Source: Inia geoffrensis (Eukaryota; Chordata; Mammalia; Artiodactyla; Iniidae). Taken from it: a DNA stretch of 64,000 bases. The stretch's first letter is position 1. Each line of letters starts with the position of its first letter. This document shows, in pieces, positions 45,999 through 57,865 of the stretch. Location: NCBI GenBank assembly GCA_036417435.1, contig CM070905.1, positions 24,777,592-24,841,591 on the forward strand, written 5' to 3'. The notes under the pieces are model-generated. The model was not told the DNA's origin. It ran no database searches and saw only the letters and a list, made by a program, of their open reading frames with translations. The translations under genes were made by a program, and so were the position numbers.

Positions 45999-47284
45999 GT
46001 CATATATGGGTTAACATGGCGGCAGAGTGGTCACCTAGGTGACTGTTTAATCCCTATACCAAGTTAATGGTTTTAGATAACAGTAGGATCGATTAGGATA
46101 ATGTGACCCATAACTGCAGAGTAGCAAACCCAGAGAACCCAGAACTGCTCCAACCTACATGAAGGTTAATGTGCCATTTCAGTGGCTCCTGTGTTGCAGA
46201 GACCAAAGAAAACAGGGGTCTGGCTGTCAGATGGAGACTGCTTAGTTTGAAAAGAATTAAAAAAGAATGAGAGGGCCTTTTGGAAATGTTGACTGGGAAG
46301 CCCATAATTTAAATTTGTTTTATAAAGCAGTTTTGAGGAATTTGCATATGTTTTATAAAGAGCTCGGATTTTTTCCCCTTTCTAGAACATTTCCACCCCT
46401 CTCTTTTAAATTAGAGCAAATCTGTTCCTCAAAACACTAATCATATGTCTTACTTTGAGCAAAGATTGAATATTATAAGTTAAAAATAGCACATTGATAG
46501 TAGGAGGTAACACATATTGATGTCCACATAGATGCATTGGGGTTAGAAAAGGACAGCGTCAGATATAATTTCTCTTTCTTACGTTTTTCTGGTGAACTTT
46601 ACCTAGAGAATTAATTTTCAACTCTTGAAGGATGGGGGTTAGTCTGTAGTGTATACTTCCCAAAGCAATCAAATAGAAATCCACGTGTGGATTATTCTAT
46701 GATTATCTAGAATTACTTCTAGATAATTTCTCACCATGCGGAAGTGTCCTGGTTATAAGTGGCTAAAACTGACCTTCATGTTAAGTAAATGAAGTACAGT
46801 GAAGCATCCCATTACCCTGGATGTGCTCGCCTACTCTGCTATGTTTACAAAGATATATTTTCTTCCAAGAGACTCCACTAGTTGCAGTAACCACTCCCAT
46901 AAAGCCAAGCATTTTGCGAGTTATTTATTGCATACAATGGGCTTTCTTAACTGTAAACTCTGAACAGGTATATCTGCCGTATTCAGGCTCATCTAGTTAG
47001 ATGGGCAGAAAAATGAGCCCAATCAATAAACTCAGCAAGAGGTAACATTTCATGTTTAATCTTATTTGATGGCAAACAGATAATGGAAAATTGAAAGGTA
47101 GATTCCTTTAGTCAATGCTTTGCTCCTGTAGCAAGCTCTAATTTAGTTTTGTAAAGAGCCTATTCACCTCGGATGAGAGATGATGGATGTTCTCTCCTAG
47201 TGGCCTTAAGTTGGGGTAGAGGGGGAAATGGGCATGGCCCATGGTCACTGACACAACTCGAAGCCATAGAGACACGTAAATATG
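45999..47284. other. Unique intronic sequence with a hairpin
   Basis: The only structure noticed is the perfect inverted repeat at 46702-46727. Confidence 0.6.
46702..46727. repeat. Perfect 11-bp inverted repeat, 4-base loop
   Basis: ATTATCTAGAA, loop TTAC, TTCTAGATAAT. Could form a cruciform; no known element recognised. Confidence 0.85.
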
Positions 47285-47565
47285 CAGACGTGGTCATGCC
47301 ACTCCTCTTCTTAAAGTTCTAGTGACTGCTATTTCTCCCAAGATAAAGGGTCTACCTCCACTTCGGGAAGTCTTTTCTTACTTCTCTCCACTACATTAAG
47401 TTTCTTTGTTACATGTAACAGCAAAGCTCCACGAGGGCAGGATGATATCCATGATAACCATGAGGGCATATATATCTTGTTTGTTGCTGTTATTTCCAGC
47501 ACCTAGTATGGACCTATCTGGGAACCCAATAAATGTTTGCTGAATAAATGAATGAATGAGCCATA
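47285..47565 (+). mobile_element. L2 LINE 3' end
   Basis: 'aaagctccacgagggcaggatga', 'tatttccagcacctagtatggacc' and the terminal 'cccaataaatgtttgctgaataaatgaatg' are diagnostic of L2. Confidence 0.8.
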
Positions 47566-48034
47566 TCTCTCTACCCTTTCCACTTCCTCCACCTCCCTCA
47601 CCCCGATCCCAGATATTGGAAATAGTAGGTGTTGGGTAGATAGAACACAAATGGGATTTTGTATATTTTACTTTTGTACTCATTGACAAAAAGGAACAGA
47701 AGGAAGGAGAAGGGGAGAAAGGACAAGTGGTATATTTGGGGAGTTCCTATATTTTCATGTGCTGCCTCATTTTCCTACCAATTCACATTTTCTCTGAACA
47801 GATTTTTAAAATTAAAAATTAAATAAGTAAAAGACACGAGCACATTCTCATTTTGAAGAGTCTAAGCAATGAATAAGTAAATAGTGTAAAATGGAAAGAG
47901 ACCACATCCAAACACGTATCTATTCGTGAAGTCACATACACACACAGAATTTTATTAATAGATATGTCTTATGGCTTTCTTTTTCATATAACAATATGCC
48001 TGGGAGAGATTTCCATGTTGGCTAATATAGATTC
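47566..48034. other. Unique intronic sequence
   Basis: Nothing recognised. Confidence 0.6.
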
Positions 48035-48205
48035 ACCTCAGTAATTTTCAACCCAGGCTGCCTGTTACCATCACCTGGGTAGGTTTTAAAAAAGCCCAGA
48101 CCCTACCCAAGACCAGTGAAACTGGGGTGGAGCCCTGGCATTGGTATTTTTTAAATGATCATTAGATGATTCTGTTATTTGTCCAGGGCTGAGAACTATA
48201 AAACT
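48035..48205. mobile_element. MER5A-like hAT element
   Basis: Near-complete non-autonomous element: 'cagtaattttcaacccaggctgcctgttaccatcacctgggtagg' on the left, and on the right 'tgtccagggctgagaacta' as the inverted terminus. Confidence 0.75.
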
Positions 48206-48485
48206 TTAGCTGCTTGGTTTTTAATTATATGAATAGAGCATCATTTATTTAATAAATCCCTTACTGATAGGTTACTTGACTTTGATTTCTTAAGGTCATT
48301 TATCATTTGAAAAAAAAGTGAAAACAATGCTAGAGGCATTCCAAGCACTATTAGCTCTAGAGTGAATTTTGGTCTCATAGAGCCCCTTCTTGGACCAACA
48401 AAGGGGCTGAATTAATGAATTACCAAAAACACCTTGCTATAAGGCAGGCTCACATGATACAGGCCCACCTCACAGGTGGTGGCTC

Positions 48486-48695
48486 TTTTTTTTTTTTTTT
48501 TTTCCGGTACGCGGGCCTCTCACTGCTGTGGCCTCTCCCGTTGTGGAGCACAGGCTCCGGACGCGCAGGCTCAGCGGCCGTGGCTCACGGGCCCAGCCAC
48601 TCAGCGGCATGTGGGATCTTCCCAGACCGGGGCACGAACCCGTGTCCCCTGCATCGGCAGGCGGACTCTCAACCACTGCGCCACCAGGGAAGCCC
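48486..48695 (-). mobile_element. CHRS (cetacean) SINE
   Basis: Reverse copy: poly-T (48486-48503), 'ccggtacgcgggcctctcac', 'cggctcagcggccgtggctc' style centre, the B-box-like 'cacgaacccgtgtcccctgc' and the end 'accagggaagccc' at 48695. Very similar to the copies at 12544 and 55362, so young. No clear target-site duplication found. Confidence 0.93.
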
Positions 48696-48874
48696 AAGTC
48701 TTGATTTTTTTTAAAGAGAAGTTTTAGTTTACAGCAAAATTGAAGATGGCAGTGGTTCTATTTGGTTTCAGGACTGGTTTATTCCCAGACTCTTCAGAAG
48801 ATAACGTTTTACAACCAACGGTTGTACTTTCTGCGGGAAGACTCAGCATCCGAGGGCTGCCCCTGGCTCCTGCC

Positions 48875-49080
48875 CAGTAGCTCTCAAACTCTAGCATGCA
48901 TCCAAATCACCCAGAGGCTTTGTGAAGCATGGAGGCTGAGTCCCCGCCCCAACCCCGCCGGCAGAGCTTCTGAGTCGGTAAGTCTGGGTTGGGGTCTGAG
49001 ACCTGGCATTGCTAACGGTAACCAGGTGTTGCTGATGCTGCCGTTTCGCAGACCACACTTTGAGAAACTCTGCTCCGTGC
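48875..49080. mobile_element. MER5A-like hAT element
   Basis: 'gtagctctcaaactctagcatgcatccaaatcacccagagg' and the closing 'cagaccacactttgagaaactctgct' are the two ends of a MER5-type element. Confidence 0.75.
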
Positions 49081-50424
49081 AAATCGTCTGCTGGCTGACT
49101 TAGCAAGTCAAAGTACACAAGACAAAAATGAGGTTGAACAGTGTTCTGTCTGGCAGTGGCCTTTTTTCTTTTGATTCATGCCTGGTTGAATTTCTGTTCT
49201 TATTGGTCATAATCGCAGCAGCTGCTGTATGGATCTATTTTTAATTGTGTGCTCTTTTGGAAGTTGTGTTCCTTATTAAGTAATGTGTGGCTCAGGAGTA
49301 ATGATCAGCAGAATGGTCACTTGAACATGGTTCCTAAAGCAGGGTCACTCAGATGATCATTTTTCCTCATTTTTATTACCTGTGACAGTGGAGCAGACCG
49401 ATTTAAGAAACCTGGACTGTAAGGTACACATTGACAGGGAACTGAGAATAGTAAGTGACGAAAGAGGCTGCGATTTGTCTCAGCTACCAGCAATTTGTCT
49501 TCAGAAACCATGACAGCTACCTCCTGATTTCCATTATGCGATGAGATTGCAAATAACATTCCACAGCAGTCTTAATCAATAGAGGGTCACAAGAGGCCCT
49601 TTACCCACAGTGGGGAAAAAGGGCCTATTTACCCATTTAATTGGTAAAACACATTCTCTGGCAAAAGACAGAGACATCTCTTTCAGCTGTAATAGGGACT
49701 TTCCCTATCTCTAAGCACTGTTAATAACATAAAAATATACATGTAATCTTTATGTATTTTAAATACATAATGAGCACCAGGCTGGTGGGGTGGGAAGGGG
49801 TCCAGGTATAGCATTGTCCAAAGCCACCATTATCTGTTTCCAGAATGAGGCCAATCTCTGCTGCTTTATTTCATTTGGCCCAGCAAGCTGATAGGCATGT
49901 GTTTTCAATGTTGGCCATTTGTCTCCTTCCAAGACTCTCCCAGGCTCCCTCTGTGCCTGGGGAGGCTGGGTTCCTGGGCACAATATAGCCCCAGATCTAC
50001 TGCTTAGGCCCACCTTCGAAGTCACGAAGTGCCACCCTGGGCTCCCTTGGGATGTGGGGATGGTGATGTATTCTTGCTCCAGCTCACCCTTGCTTCCCTT
50101 TACATGAATCGAGAGTGAATTCTAACTTCTATTAGTGTTTGTGCTATTTCTTACATTATAAATTTAAGTATTTAACATTGTGACAATTCTATGTAGTAGA
50201 GTTCTCAAAGTGATTGATCATCTCAGCTCTGAGAATGTTTGCATTTATATTGTTTAGAGAACAAATGGCGTATCATTCCTATGCAGATTTGTTGTAGAGA
50301 TATTTGTGTCCTATAGATATTTATCCTCAGGAGCTGTCTTTACAAATTATAGATTATTGTAATACTTATCTAGTGGTGCTTGATACTCTTTTGAGTAAAA
50401 CAGGTTAATGTGAATTATAAGAAA
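49081..50424. other. Unique intronic sequence
   Basis: Nothing recognised. Confidence 0.6.
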
Positions 50425-50760
50425 TAGGTCAGGCTTTGTAGTCAGACTTCCTGGGTTCAAATTCTGATGTAACACTTATTAGCTGTATTACCTTAAGTAC
50501 ACTAGTTAATCTCTCTAAATCTTAGCTTTCTTTTCTGTATGTGTGTGTGTGTGTGTGTTTAAATTAAAAAAATTTTTATTGGAGTATAGTTGATTTACAA
50601 TATTGTGTTACTTTCAGGTGTACAGCAAAGTGATCTAAACGTTAGCTTTCATACATCTGAAGAGTAGACAATGATAGTACGTCCTTCATAAGGTTTTAAA
50701 TGAAGATAAGATAAAGTGCATGAAGTCCTAAGTAGGATCCCTGATACATAGTTATGATGA
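50425..50760 (+). mobile_element. MIR SINE split by an L1 3'-end insertion
   Basis: 'cagacttcctgggttcaaattctg', 'attagctgtattacc' and 'ctctctaaatcttagctttc' are MIR. After the insert, MIR resumes as 'ttagctttcatacatctgaag..' to 'ctaagtaggatccctgatacatagt'. Confidence 0.7.
50522..50650 (-). mobile_element. Very short L1 3'-end insertion with duplication
   Basis: TTAGCTTTC occurs at 50522-50530 and 50642-50650. Between them is a (TG)n/T-rich tail and about 65 bases matching the antisense of an L1 3' end ('ggagtatagttgatttacaata' to 'gtacagcaaagtgatc'). The tail has become a TG microsatellite (about 50538-50558). Confidence 0.75.
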
Positions 50761-51361
50761 TGATAGTGAGGAGGGAGATGTTGACGTCCACCGTTTGTAG
50801 GATATTCATCTTGAGTTAGACCTCTACTTCAATCCTCAAGCGTCCGTACTGACTTGCCTTATTTTGTGAACAGTGGCAGGTTAGCATTAAAGATGCTGTC
50901 ACTGACCAAGAAACAATGCAATCAATAGGTCCAAATAGGCTTTGGCATGGAGCTAAGCTGTCTTGTTTGCCTGAAGGCCAAACATGAGACTGGGACCTCA
51001 CCAACCTCATGCTCCAACCAGTTGAGCTAAGGAAGCAGTGGGCTTCTGTTCTTTCCAAATCCATGTCTTAGGTGGTAAGAGTCAGTTTTGTTTAATGAAC
51101 AAACAGCCAAGGGAAAGTTTGGATGACCCAAAGACAAGCTGTGCTAAATTTTAAGGTTATATCAGCACCCAAACAAAAGTGCCACTAGGGTTCAGTTGTG
51201 GAAAACAATGAAAACAACAACAAATTCTGGCTCCTTTGGACTCTTTCCCAGTACCCCTGGTTTGATGGTATAAGAGGTGGAGCCGTGGTTGTGGATGGGC
51301 GGCTGACTAACCTCAAGACTGCAGGCAGTGTTTAAGTCTGTCTTTTGGGTTGGAATTCCCT

Positions 51362-51735
51362 TTCTTTTTTTTTTTTTTTTTTTCACACACACACACTGTA
51401 TTTTAATTTTACAAGAGATAAATAAACTGACACCAAGCATTGTAAATGGATGACCACAGCAAAAGCAACAATGATTACAACGACCAAACACGAAACACAC
51501 TTACGCTATGTCATAATATTGACATTCAGTCCAGGAATCCTCCACTGTAACAGCTCCTTCACTTTGCAGTGAAAATTGATTTGTATATTTTTTGCCTCTG
51601 AATCCTTGTGGGATTTTTTTTTTTATTCAAACAGAAAGTCACAAAAATAATCATCCTCATCAGTTCACTCAGTCCCATGTAATTAATTTTTTTTTTTTCT
51701 TCTTGATCTTTTGTTAGTGAAATTCCGTTTCTTTG
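51362..51735 (-). pseudogene. Retrocopy-like antisense 3' UTR fragment of unknown source
   Basis: On the minus strand the segment runs from about 51717 to an ATTAAA signal (+ coordinates 51402-51407), then a GT run and an 18-base poly-A (T run 51366-51383). That is the normal end of a retroposed mRNA. GAATTCCCTTTCTTT-like sequence before the T run and AAATTCCGTTTCTTT at about 51721-51735 may be a diverged target-site duplication. No coding part is recognised. Confidence 0.45.
51614..51717 (-). repeat. A-tailed ~100-bp unit, copy 1
   Basis: Read on the minus strand: it starts 'taacaaaagatcaag', passes 'attacatgggactgagtgaac' and ends 'tctgtttgaataaa' plus A-rich. The same unit recurs at 52146-52243 in the same orientation. 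Similarity starts and stops abruptly at these points. Confidence 0.8.
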
Positions 51736-52145
51736 CCATGTTTGGTACAATGATCCAACACAGATGGAAACATAGGCCCACTGTGGGCAAAGAACACTAC
51801 CCTTTTACTGAGGGAATATTTTTATGGACTATATAATACTTACACCCATTACCTTCTGATATAAATGTCAGAAATGGAAGCACTAAAGAGATTCAGAAGT
51901 ACTTTCTCTAGAAGTCACATTCATTTTTGGACAACCAGAAAAATAGGGGGAATAAACATATAAAACTTTGACTAACACTAGGACCTCTCATGTTCCACCT
52001 GTTGAAAATACAAATAATTCAGTCAAACGTATCAATTATGGCCTGGTACATTTTCATTTTAATTAAACATGGATAGTTTACTGAAATGTGAAAAGACTCC
52101 TCAGGGAAAGAGAAGTGGTATTTATGTTTTTTTAATTTTATTTAT

Positions 52146-52243
52146 TTTTTTATTCAAACAGAAAGTCACCAAAATGATAATCATCCTCATCAGTTCACTC
52201 AGTCCCATGTAATTAATTTTTTTTCATCTTGATCTTTTGTTAG
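52146..52243 (-). repeat. A-tailed ~100-bp unit, copy 2
   Basis: Second copy of the unit at 51614-51717, differing mainly in the length of A runs and a few substitutions. It also ends in AATAAA and an A-rich stretch. Confidence 0.8.
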
Positions 52244-52740
52244 CACTTTTATGAGTTTATCAGTTTTCCATTAGAGTTCTGAAAATGCTTATTTATTCAG
52301 TTCAGCAGTACAGTCAGTTACCAGAAACCTGTACTTGTCAGAGTCTTTTCCATGAATTCCTTGAAGATGAAACCCTTTTATAGGAACATATTTGCAAAAG
52401 CATCAGAGTACACCCAGAACTGCCTGTAAATGACAAAAGACTTAAAAATGACGACGGAGAAGTGGTAATTTTGCAATGCAGAATTCTGCTGTCTTTGCAG
52501 GAAGAACAGAATCCTATCACAGTGTTACTTGTTGAATAGTTCTTGGTATTGTTCTTTAAACTCAGTGAGTGTGAAAGCTCTTTTTTTCCCACCAAGACAA
52601 GCAGAATATGGTGAAGAAATACCAGTATATTACCCACTTATTCTCGTTCTTTAACTTAACAGGTGAACTAGGTAATAGCCAATCCCCAGCAGGTGTTTGG
52701 GTTTATTCAGCATCCTGGAAGTATATGATGTTGGACACTC
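52244..52740 (-). pseudogene. Possible decayed retrocopy (unknown parent)
   Basis: On the minus strand a short frame ending KKRAFTLTEFKEQYQELFNK then stop is seen at about 52600-52537, followed by about 290 bases before the A-tailed unit. It looks like the end of a coding region with its 3' UTR, but the upstream frame is broken and I cannot name a parent gene. It may be chance. Confidence 0.25.
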
Positions 52741-54864
52741 CTGGGGATAACTAAGAAAGAAAGAGAAGATTCAAAGCTTTTACATCGCTTAGAATCTCGT
52801 TGGGGAGAAATCACTAACACATATACAATAGCAACGAACAGTATAAAACGATGTGATAAGGCTGTGATCTGGTGCCAGGGTTTAGAAGAGAGGCCGACTT
52901 CACCTGAGGAAGCTGCAGCTATGAGTCGAGTTACCTGTGGTAATGTGGGATTGGCCTGGGCCTAGAGGGATGGGTAGGAGTGTATAAACCAGAGGCCAGG
53001 TGAGGAGAAGGGCTCTTCCAGGTGTGGGGAATCCCAGAACCTTTGACCTGATGCCCTCAGCTCCGTGAAGACGGAAGTAAGTGGAAACCTTATTTCTTCT
53101 GCTTAGCATCTCTCTGCTATGGCAAAACTTCAAAGGGCCCCTTTAAGAGACTTCTAGGAGGACTGAAAATGGGGAGGGTTGGAGGGTTATGTCCCCAGCT
53201 CCCACTGAATGCGAAAGTCGGGACCTCAGTTAAAATCCAAGCAAGTGGGTACTGAGCGTCCAGAGGGCAGAAATCTAAGCCCTCTAGTTCAGGGTAGGAG
53301 TAGATACAGGAGGTGAATTGCTGTGCGATTCAAGCAAGGAGCTAATGGACCCCGGGGAATTCCTACCCCCAGCCCCCATTTTTGCACTTTGGAAATCCAT
53401 GTAGCTTAAGGTCAAAAAAATTTTTTTTCATCTGCCACACGCCTATCTTGACTGTTTATACTATTCTCATTAAGCATAGGTACACAATTAATTGCTGAGA
53501 GAGAAATTAAATGCATTATCAGTGAATCGATTTTATTTGCCTCAATGCAATAAGGAAAGCCACTGTTCTTGAGAGGGTCACAGCTTCTGCTTGCTGTCTT
53601 CTTGACCCTTGAGTAAACTGGGAGTAATCCTATCTGCACTTTCTCCGTTTCACAAAGTGGTAATAGATCTCAGTAAGGTAAAAAAAGTGGGAGAATTTAC
53701 AATATTCGAAGTGTAAAGAATTTTGAGTGACTTGGAAATAGGTTCCGTATTGAAAATGGCATAACTGCTTATTTTTCTTCTTCATGCTGCGGTACTTTAA
53801 CTCGGAATTTCTACTCTCATTACCCCACCGATTTAAATGGGAGCTCGATGGGAGATGTCTTGTTGCCTTTGAAACCACTGGGTTGGAATTTTAAATCCTT
53901 GGATATTTTTTTCCCCTCTGCCTGAGGAGAAAAGATACCGGAAATTCCATTTTTTAGTTTGGATTACCTCGTTTCATTTATATGCATACAGCTAAAGTAC
54001 CTAGTGAGTTTTGCGTGTGTGTAACTTAACATTTACAGGTAACACCTTGCTGAAAGTAAAATACATTAAGTGGAGAATATTTTCCCCACAGTATCCTTCT
54101 CTAACAAAAATAAGATAACCCGGCACCACTCCTTAAATGAATGCCCCATCCGTCACCTCCATGCTGATCTGAGCCAACATGGTCCTGAGAGCAGTGCCGG
54201 GCCGAGGGTCTGCATGTGAAGCAGGGTGAGTTTAAGCACATGCTGGGAGAATCAGGATTTTAAGCTTCAAACTTGTATTTACCCTTAAGTGTTTCTCTGA
54301 AATATGAGGAACTAAAATGAAAACCTGTCTTTTTGGACTGTAGTTACAGTTAAATTTCAGCCTCTCCTGATCAGTGTTAGGCATAGAATGTGATAAGAAG
54401 AAATTTAGTTGTTAAATCAGTGATCTAAAATACTATAGTAGTCCAAGGTTGATGAACAAATATTATTTTAACATCTTATTTAAAACATTTCATGGTGTTT
54501 AATAGCATCAATATTTAATTCTAGTAAAGTGGTACAAGTTTAGGATTTGAAGTGAAAGAAATGTAAAACCTATAAATAATGCTGATCACGTCTACATGAT
54601 GAGAATTACCCTTAAAAAGCTATGCCCAGTTAGAAAACTGATCTTATGAAGGAAAAGTACACAGTTTTGCATTGTACTTTGTTTTATATAAATCAGTTAA
54701 ATAACACCATTTTAAGATATCGTATCCACTAATAAACATTTAAAAAATGTTTTAGGAAGCTTGGCACAGAATAATTTATTTATTATTTTACAGTTGTTTT
54801 CCCTAGTTCCCCTAATACTTGGCTTTGTGGAACCTCAGGGATGGAAGGCATTTCTGAGATCTTC
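52741..54864. other. Unique intronic sequence
   Basis: Nothing recognised. Confidence 0.6.
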
Positions 54865-55090
54865 TATTAAAGCCTTTCATCCAAAGCAGAATCTCATCTA
54901 TTAAGCTCCTTAATACTTAGTGATTCAGTGCTGCCTTTTGTACCACTTAATTGTGTTAAACATCTCCACTCAATCCCTCTCTAGAGTATAATGCTCTTGA
55001 GGGCAGGAAACATGTCTTACTCATCTTCATGTCTCTGAGAGTACCCGGCATGGTCCTTGGCACAGAGAGGTACAAAAAGAATGCATCCTG
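54865..55090 (+). mobile_element. L2 LINE 3' end
   Basis: 'tataatgctcttgagggcaggaaacatgtctt' and 'gagagtacccggcatggtccttggcacagag' are typical of L2. Confidence 0.7.
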
Positions 55091-55346
55091 ACGATGCATT
55101 TAAACACTTGATGCTAATAATCTCACAAACTGGCCCACTCCATTTTGTAATGCCATTCTTTTTTTTTCCTCTATTCTGACCTGAAATCTTCTTCCCCCTT
55201 GAGCAGTTTTAGGAATGGCTTTAATTCCATAAGGGATGTGGAAGCCCACCCAGTCATTTGGACAGTGAGGCGATCCTGATGCTCAAGGTAGGAACAGAGG
55301 TCATGGTCAATCACTTCTACCCATTGGCCCTGCTCCTGTCTTCTGA

Positions 55347-55578
55347 TGCGTCTCTTTTTTTTTTTTTTTTTGCGGTATGCGGGCCTCTCACTGTTGTGGC
55401 CTCTCCCGTTGCGGAGCACAGGCTCCAGACGCGCAGGCTCAGCGGCCATGGCTTACGGACCCAGCCGCTCCATGGCATGTGGGATCTTCCCGGACCGGCG
55501 CACGAACCCGTGTCCCCTGCATCGGCAGGCGGACTCTCAACCACTGCGCCACCAGGGAAGCCCTGCGTCTCTTTTTTT
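55347..55578 (-). mobile_element. CHRS (cetacean) SINE with 15-bp target-site duplication
   Basis: TGCGTCTCTTTTTTT at 55347-55361 is repeated at 55564-55578 (some T run shared with the tail). The reverse CHRS body ends 'ccaccagggaagccc' at 55563. Confidence 0.95.
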
Positions 55579-55679
55579 ATGGGACAGTTCTTCAAATGTT
55601 TGAAGGTCCTGGTTGTCCTGAGTCTTGAGTTCTCCAGGCTAAAAGTTTCTACTGTTTAATCTGCTCCTGACAGTAACAG

Positions 55680-55925
55680 CATAAGAGCTAACATTTACTG
55701 AGAGCTTCTTAAATGCCAGGCATTGTGCTAAACACTTAGCATGCCTCATCTTATTTGATCCCAGGTACAAATCCATCAGATAAGTATGGTTTTCAGATGA
55801 GGAAATGAGGCTTACCTAAGCTTCCTTAGATAACTTAGAAAGTAAGTGGCCAAGCTATAGTCAAACCTTGGTCTGACAGGTGCAAAAGCTCATGCTTTCA
55901 ACCACTGCTTTGTACAGTCTTTCAT
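55680..55925 (-). mobile_element. MIR SINE, nearly complete
   Basis: Reverse MIR from 'gctaacatttactgagagcttcttaaatgccaggcattgtgc', through 'ttttcagatgaggaaatgaggctt' to 'gctcatgctttcaaccactgctttgtac'. Confidence 0.85.
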
Positions 55926-57784
55926 ACAGTATGATTTCAAATCCTTTCTGTTATGGTTTCCTTCCCCTGGATATACTCCTGCTGTTAGTTTAACCCTACT
56001 CTAAGTGAAATTCGTTTTTCCTTGCCATTCTAAAAGATTGCCTTTGAGCAGGGAAGTTAACATGGAGGACTTCAACTCTCTAAGCCTCATACTCTCAGAG
56101 TGGAAGTGGCCAGAATGGCATGTGGCCTGGCCCAGCACATCCTCAGTGGGCAGTGGCCTGGATATAAGAATGGAGTCTGACCGCCACGACCCCGTGTGCC
56201 TTTCCTGCTCCTGGGAAATGTTAGGAAACGTGTTCTCCTTCAGCACTGTGGATGGGAGCTTTGTACTGCACCAGATGTTTTTCGAGGAGGAGGCTGGATG
56301 GGAAGAATTTGTATTTTTACAGATGGCCAGAGCTGTTTATGTATCAGGAAGTTTTCCATGGAAGGACTAACACATCCAGAATTGTTCTTTGAAGTTAATG
56401 GCAGGATGTGGTGAAACTACTTGGACCTCAGGAAAACACAGAGACGCTAAAACAAATGCATGTGGTTTGTACCTACTCCTTTCCCAAATTAAAATACGAC
56501 CCATGACAGTGTTTCCTCAACACACGGGATCAATTTCTAGATCAAATGGAGAGATGATACAATGAACATATTTGTGTTAAGGTTCCTTCCTTTAGTCCTC
56601 ATTTCCACTGAATCTAGTCTAGAATGGTTGGGTGGAGATGTTGGGACCAAAGTTTGTATGATATTATCAATGTCAGAAAAGCAGATGACTCATTTTCACA
56701 TACGTGAGGAGAGACCAGAGTTCTAATCCTATTTCGTGTACCTTGGCAGAGGAAGAGAGTTGGGTTTTTAAAGCCACTTTTGGGGGATAGACTTGGTGAG
56801 CAGCCCCATTGTGTCCACCGGTTGTCCAGCTGCAGAACCTCCCAGCTGCTGTGTGTTTGCTGTCATCCTACCACCCTGATTTTTCCTCTGTTAACCTGCC
56901 TTGTTATTTCACCCCAAGGTTTTTTTAACCCAAGCTAGAATGGATTTAGCCCTACATACCTTTGCTTTGAAAACACTTTTGATCTTTTTAGAGTTCCTGT
57001 AGGTTTTCCTGTGAGATAAAAATAGCTCTTTGTACCTTTTGTTTCCATGGTAATGGATTCCAGGACTACTTTAGAAAACCACTAACTTCATGTGCCAGTG
57101 GGAAGTTGGAGCATGCTGGTCTCATACAGTAAACACCAGCCCACCTGTATGAGGAGTGCAAGCCAGAGAGAAATACCATAGAACCACTGTCAAGAGATGA
57201 TGTGACCATATATATTTTTACTGCAATCAGCGGAATTTGGAAAGTGACTCCCTCATTGCAGGCAAATGGCTTGGGAGCGTTAGCATGAAATTTAGTGTTC
57301 ACTAATCAGCTCAAGGCGGAAAGAGCCAAATTAACTTGAGGCATTGATTTCAAACTTAACAGTATTTAAAAAGCCGTGAAACCCTGTTTCTGAATTTTCA
57401 GCAACCTTCCAGAACTTTCCAAGTTGCCAGGCCTGCTCTTGGGAAGTCAAAGGAGGATGTAGGTGTAGGAGAGCCTTCCTTGAGCTGTTTGCCTTTCGGT
57501 GAAAGGAAGATTGTATCCAGAAGCTTAAGGGAATCTACCTGGTATTGTCTGCAAATACACCTTTTAGGAAACTGGGATACAGACCAGAACTCAATAGAAA
57601 AATCTATTAGAGTTCGCTAAAGACAAGGCAAACATAAAGAGCAGAGATTTTGGGGGGAAAAATAGAACTACTACTTTTATAAAAAGCCTTAGGTTTCTGA
57701 GTTTGTGGAAGGAGAAGGAATAATTAGATATTTTTAGGTCAACTTCAACTCTGCCCCTACAACCCTGCTCTTTGTTATCTACCT
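55926..57784. other. Unique intronic sequence
   Basis: Nothing recognised. The 121-codon frame at 56005 has no recognisable domain. Confidence 0.6.
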
Positions 57785-57865
57785 CCTAAGGGAGAAAAGC
57801 AAGAGGAAAGAGAAAAGACAGAAAGAAGGAAAGAGGAGGGGAGAGGAGAAAGGAAGATTGGAGGT
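57785..57865. repeat. GA-rich low-complexity tract
   Basis: Mostly purines (AGAGGAAAGAGAAAAGAC and similar) over about 80 bases with few interruptions. Confidence 0.8.
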
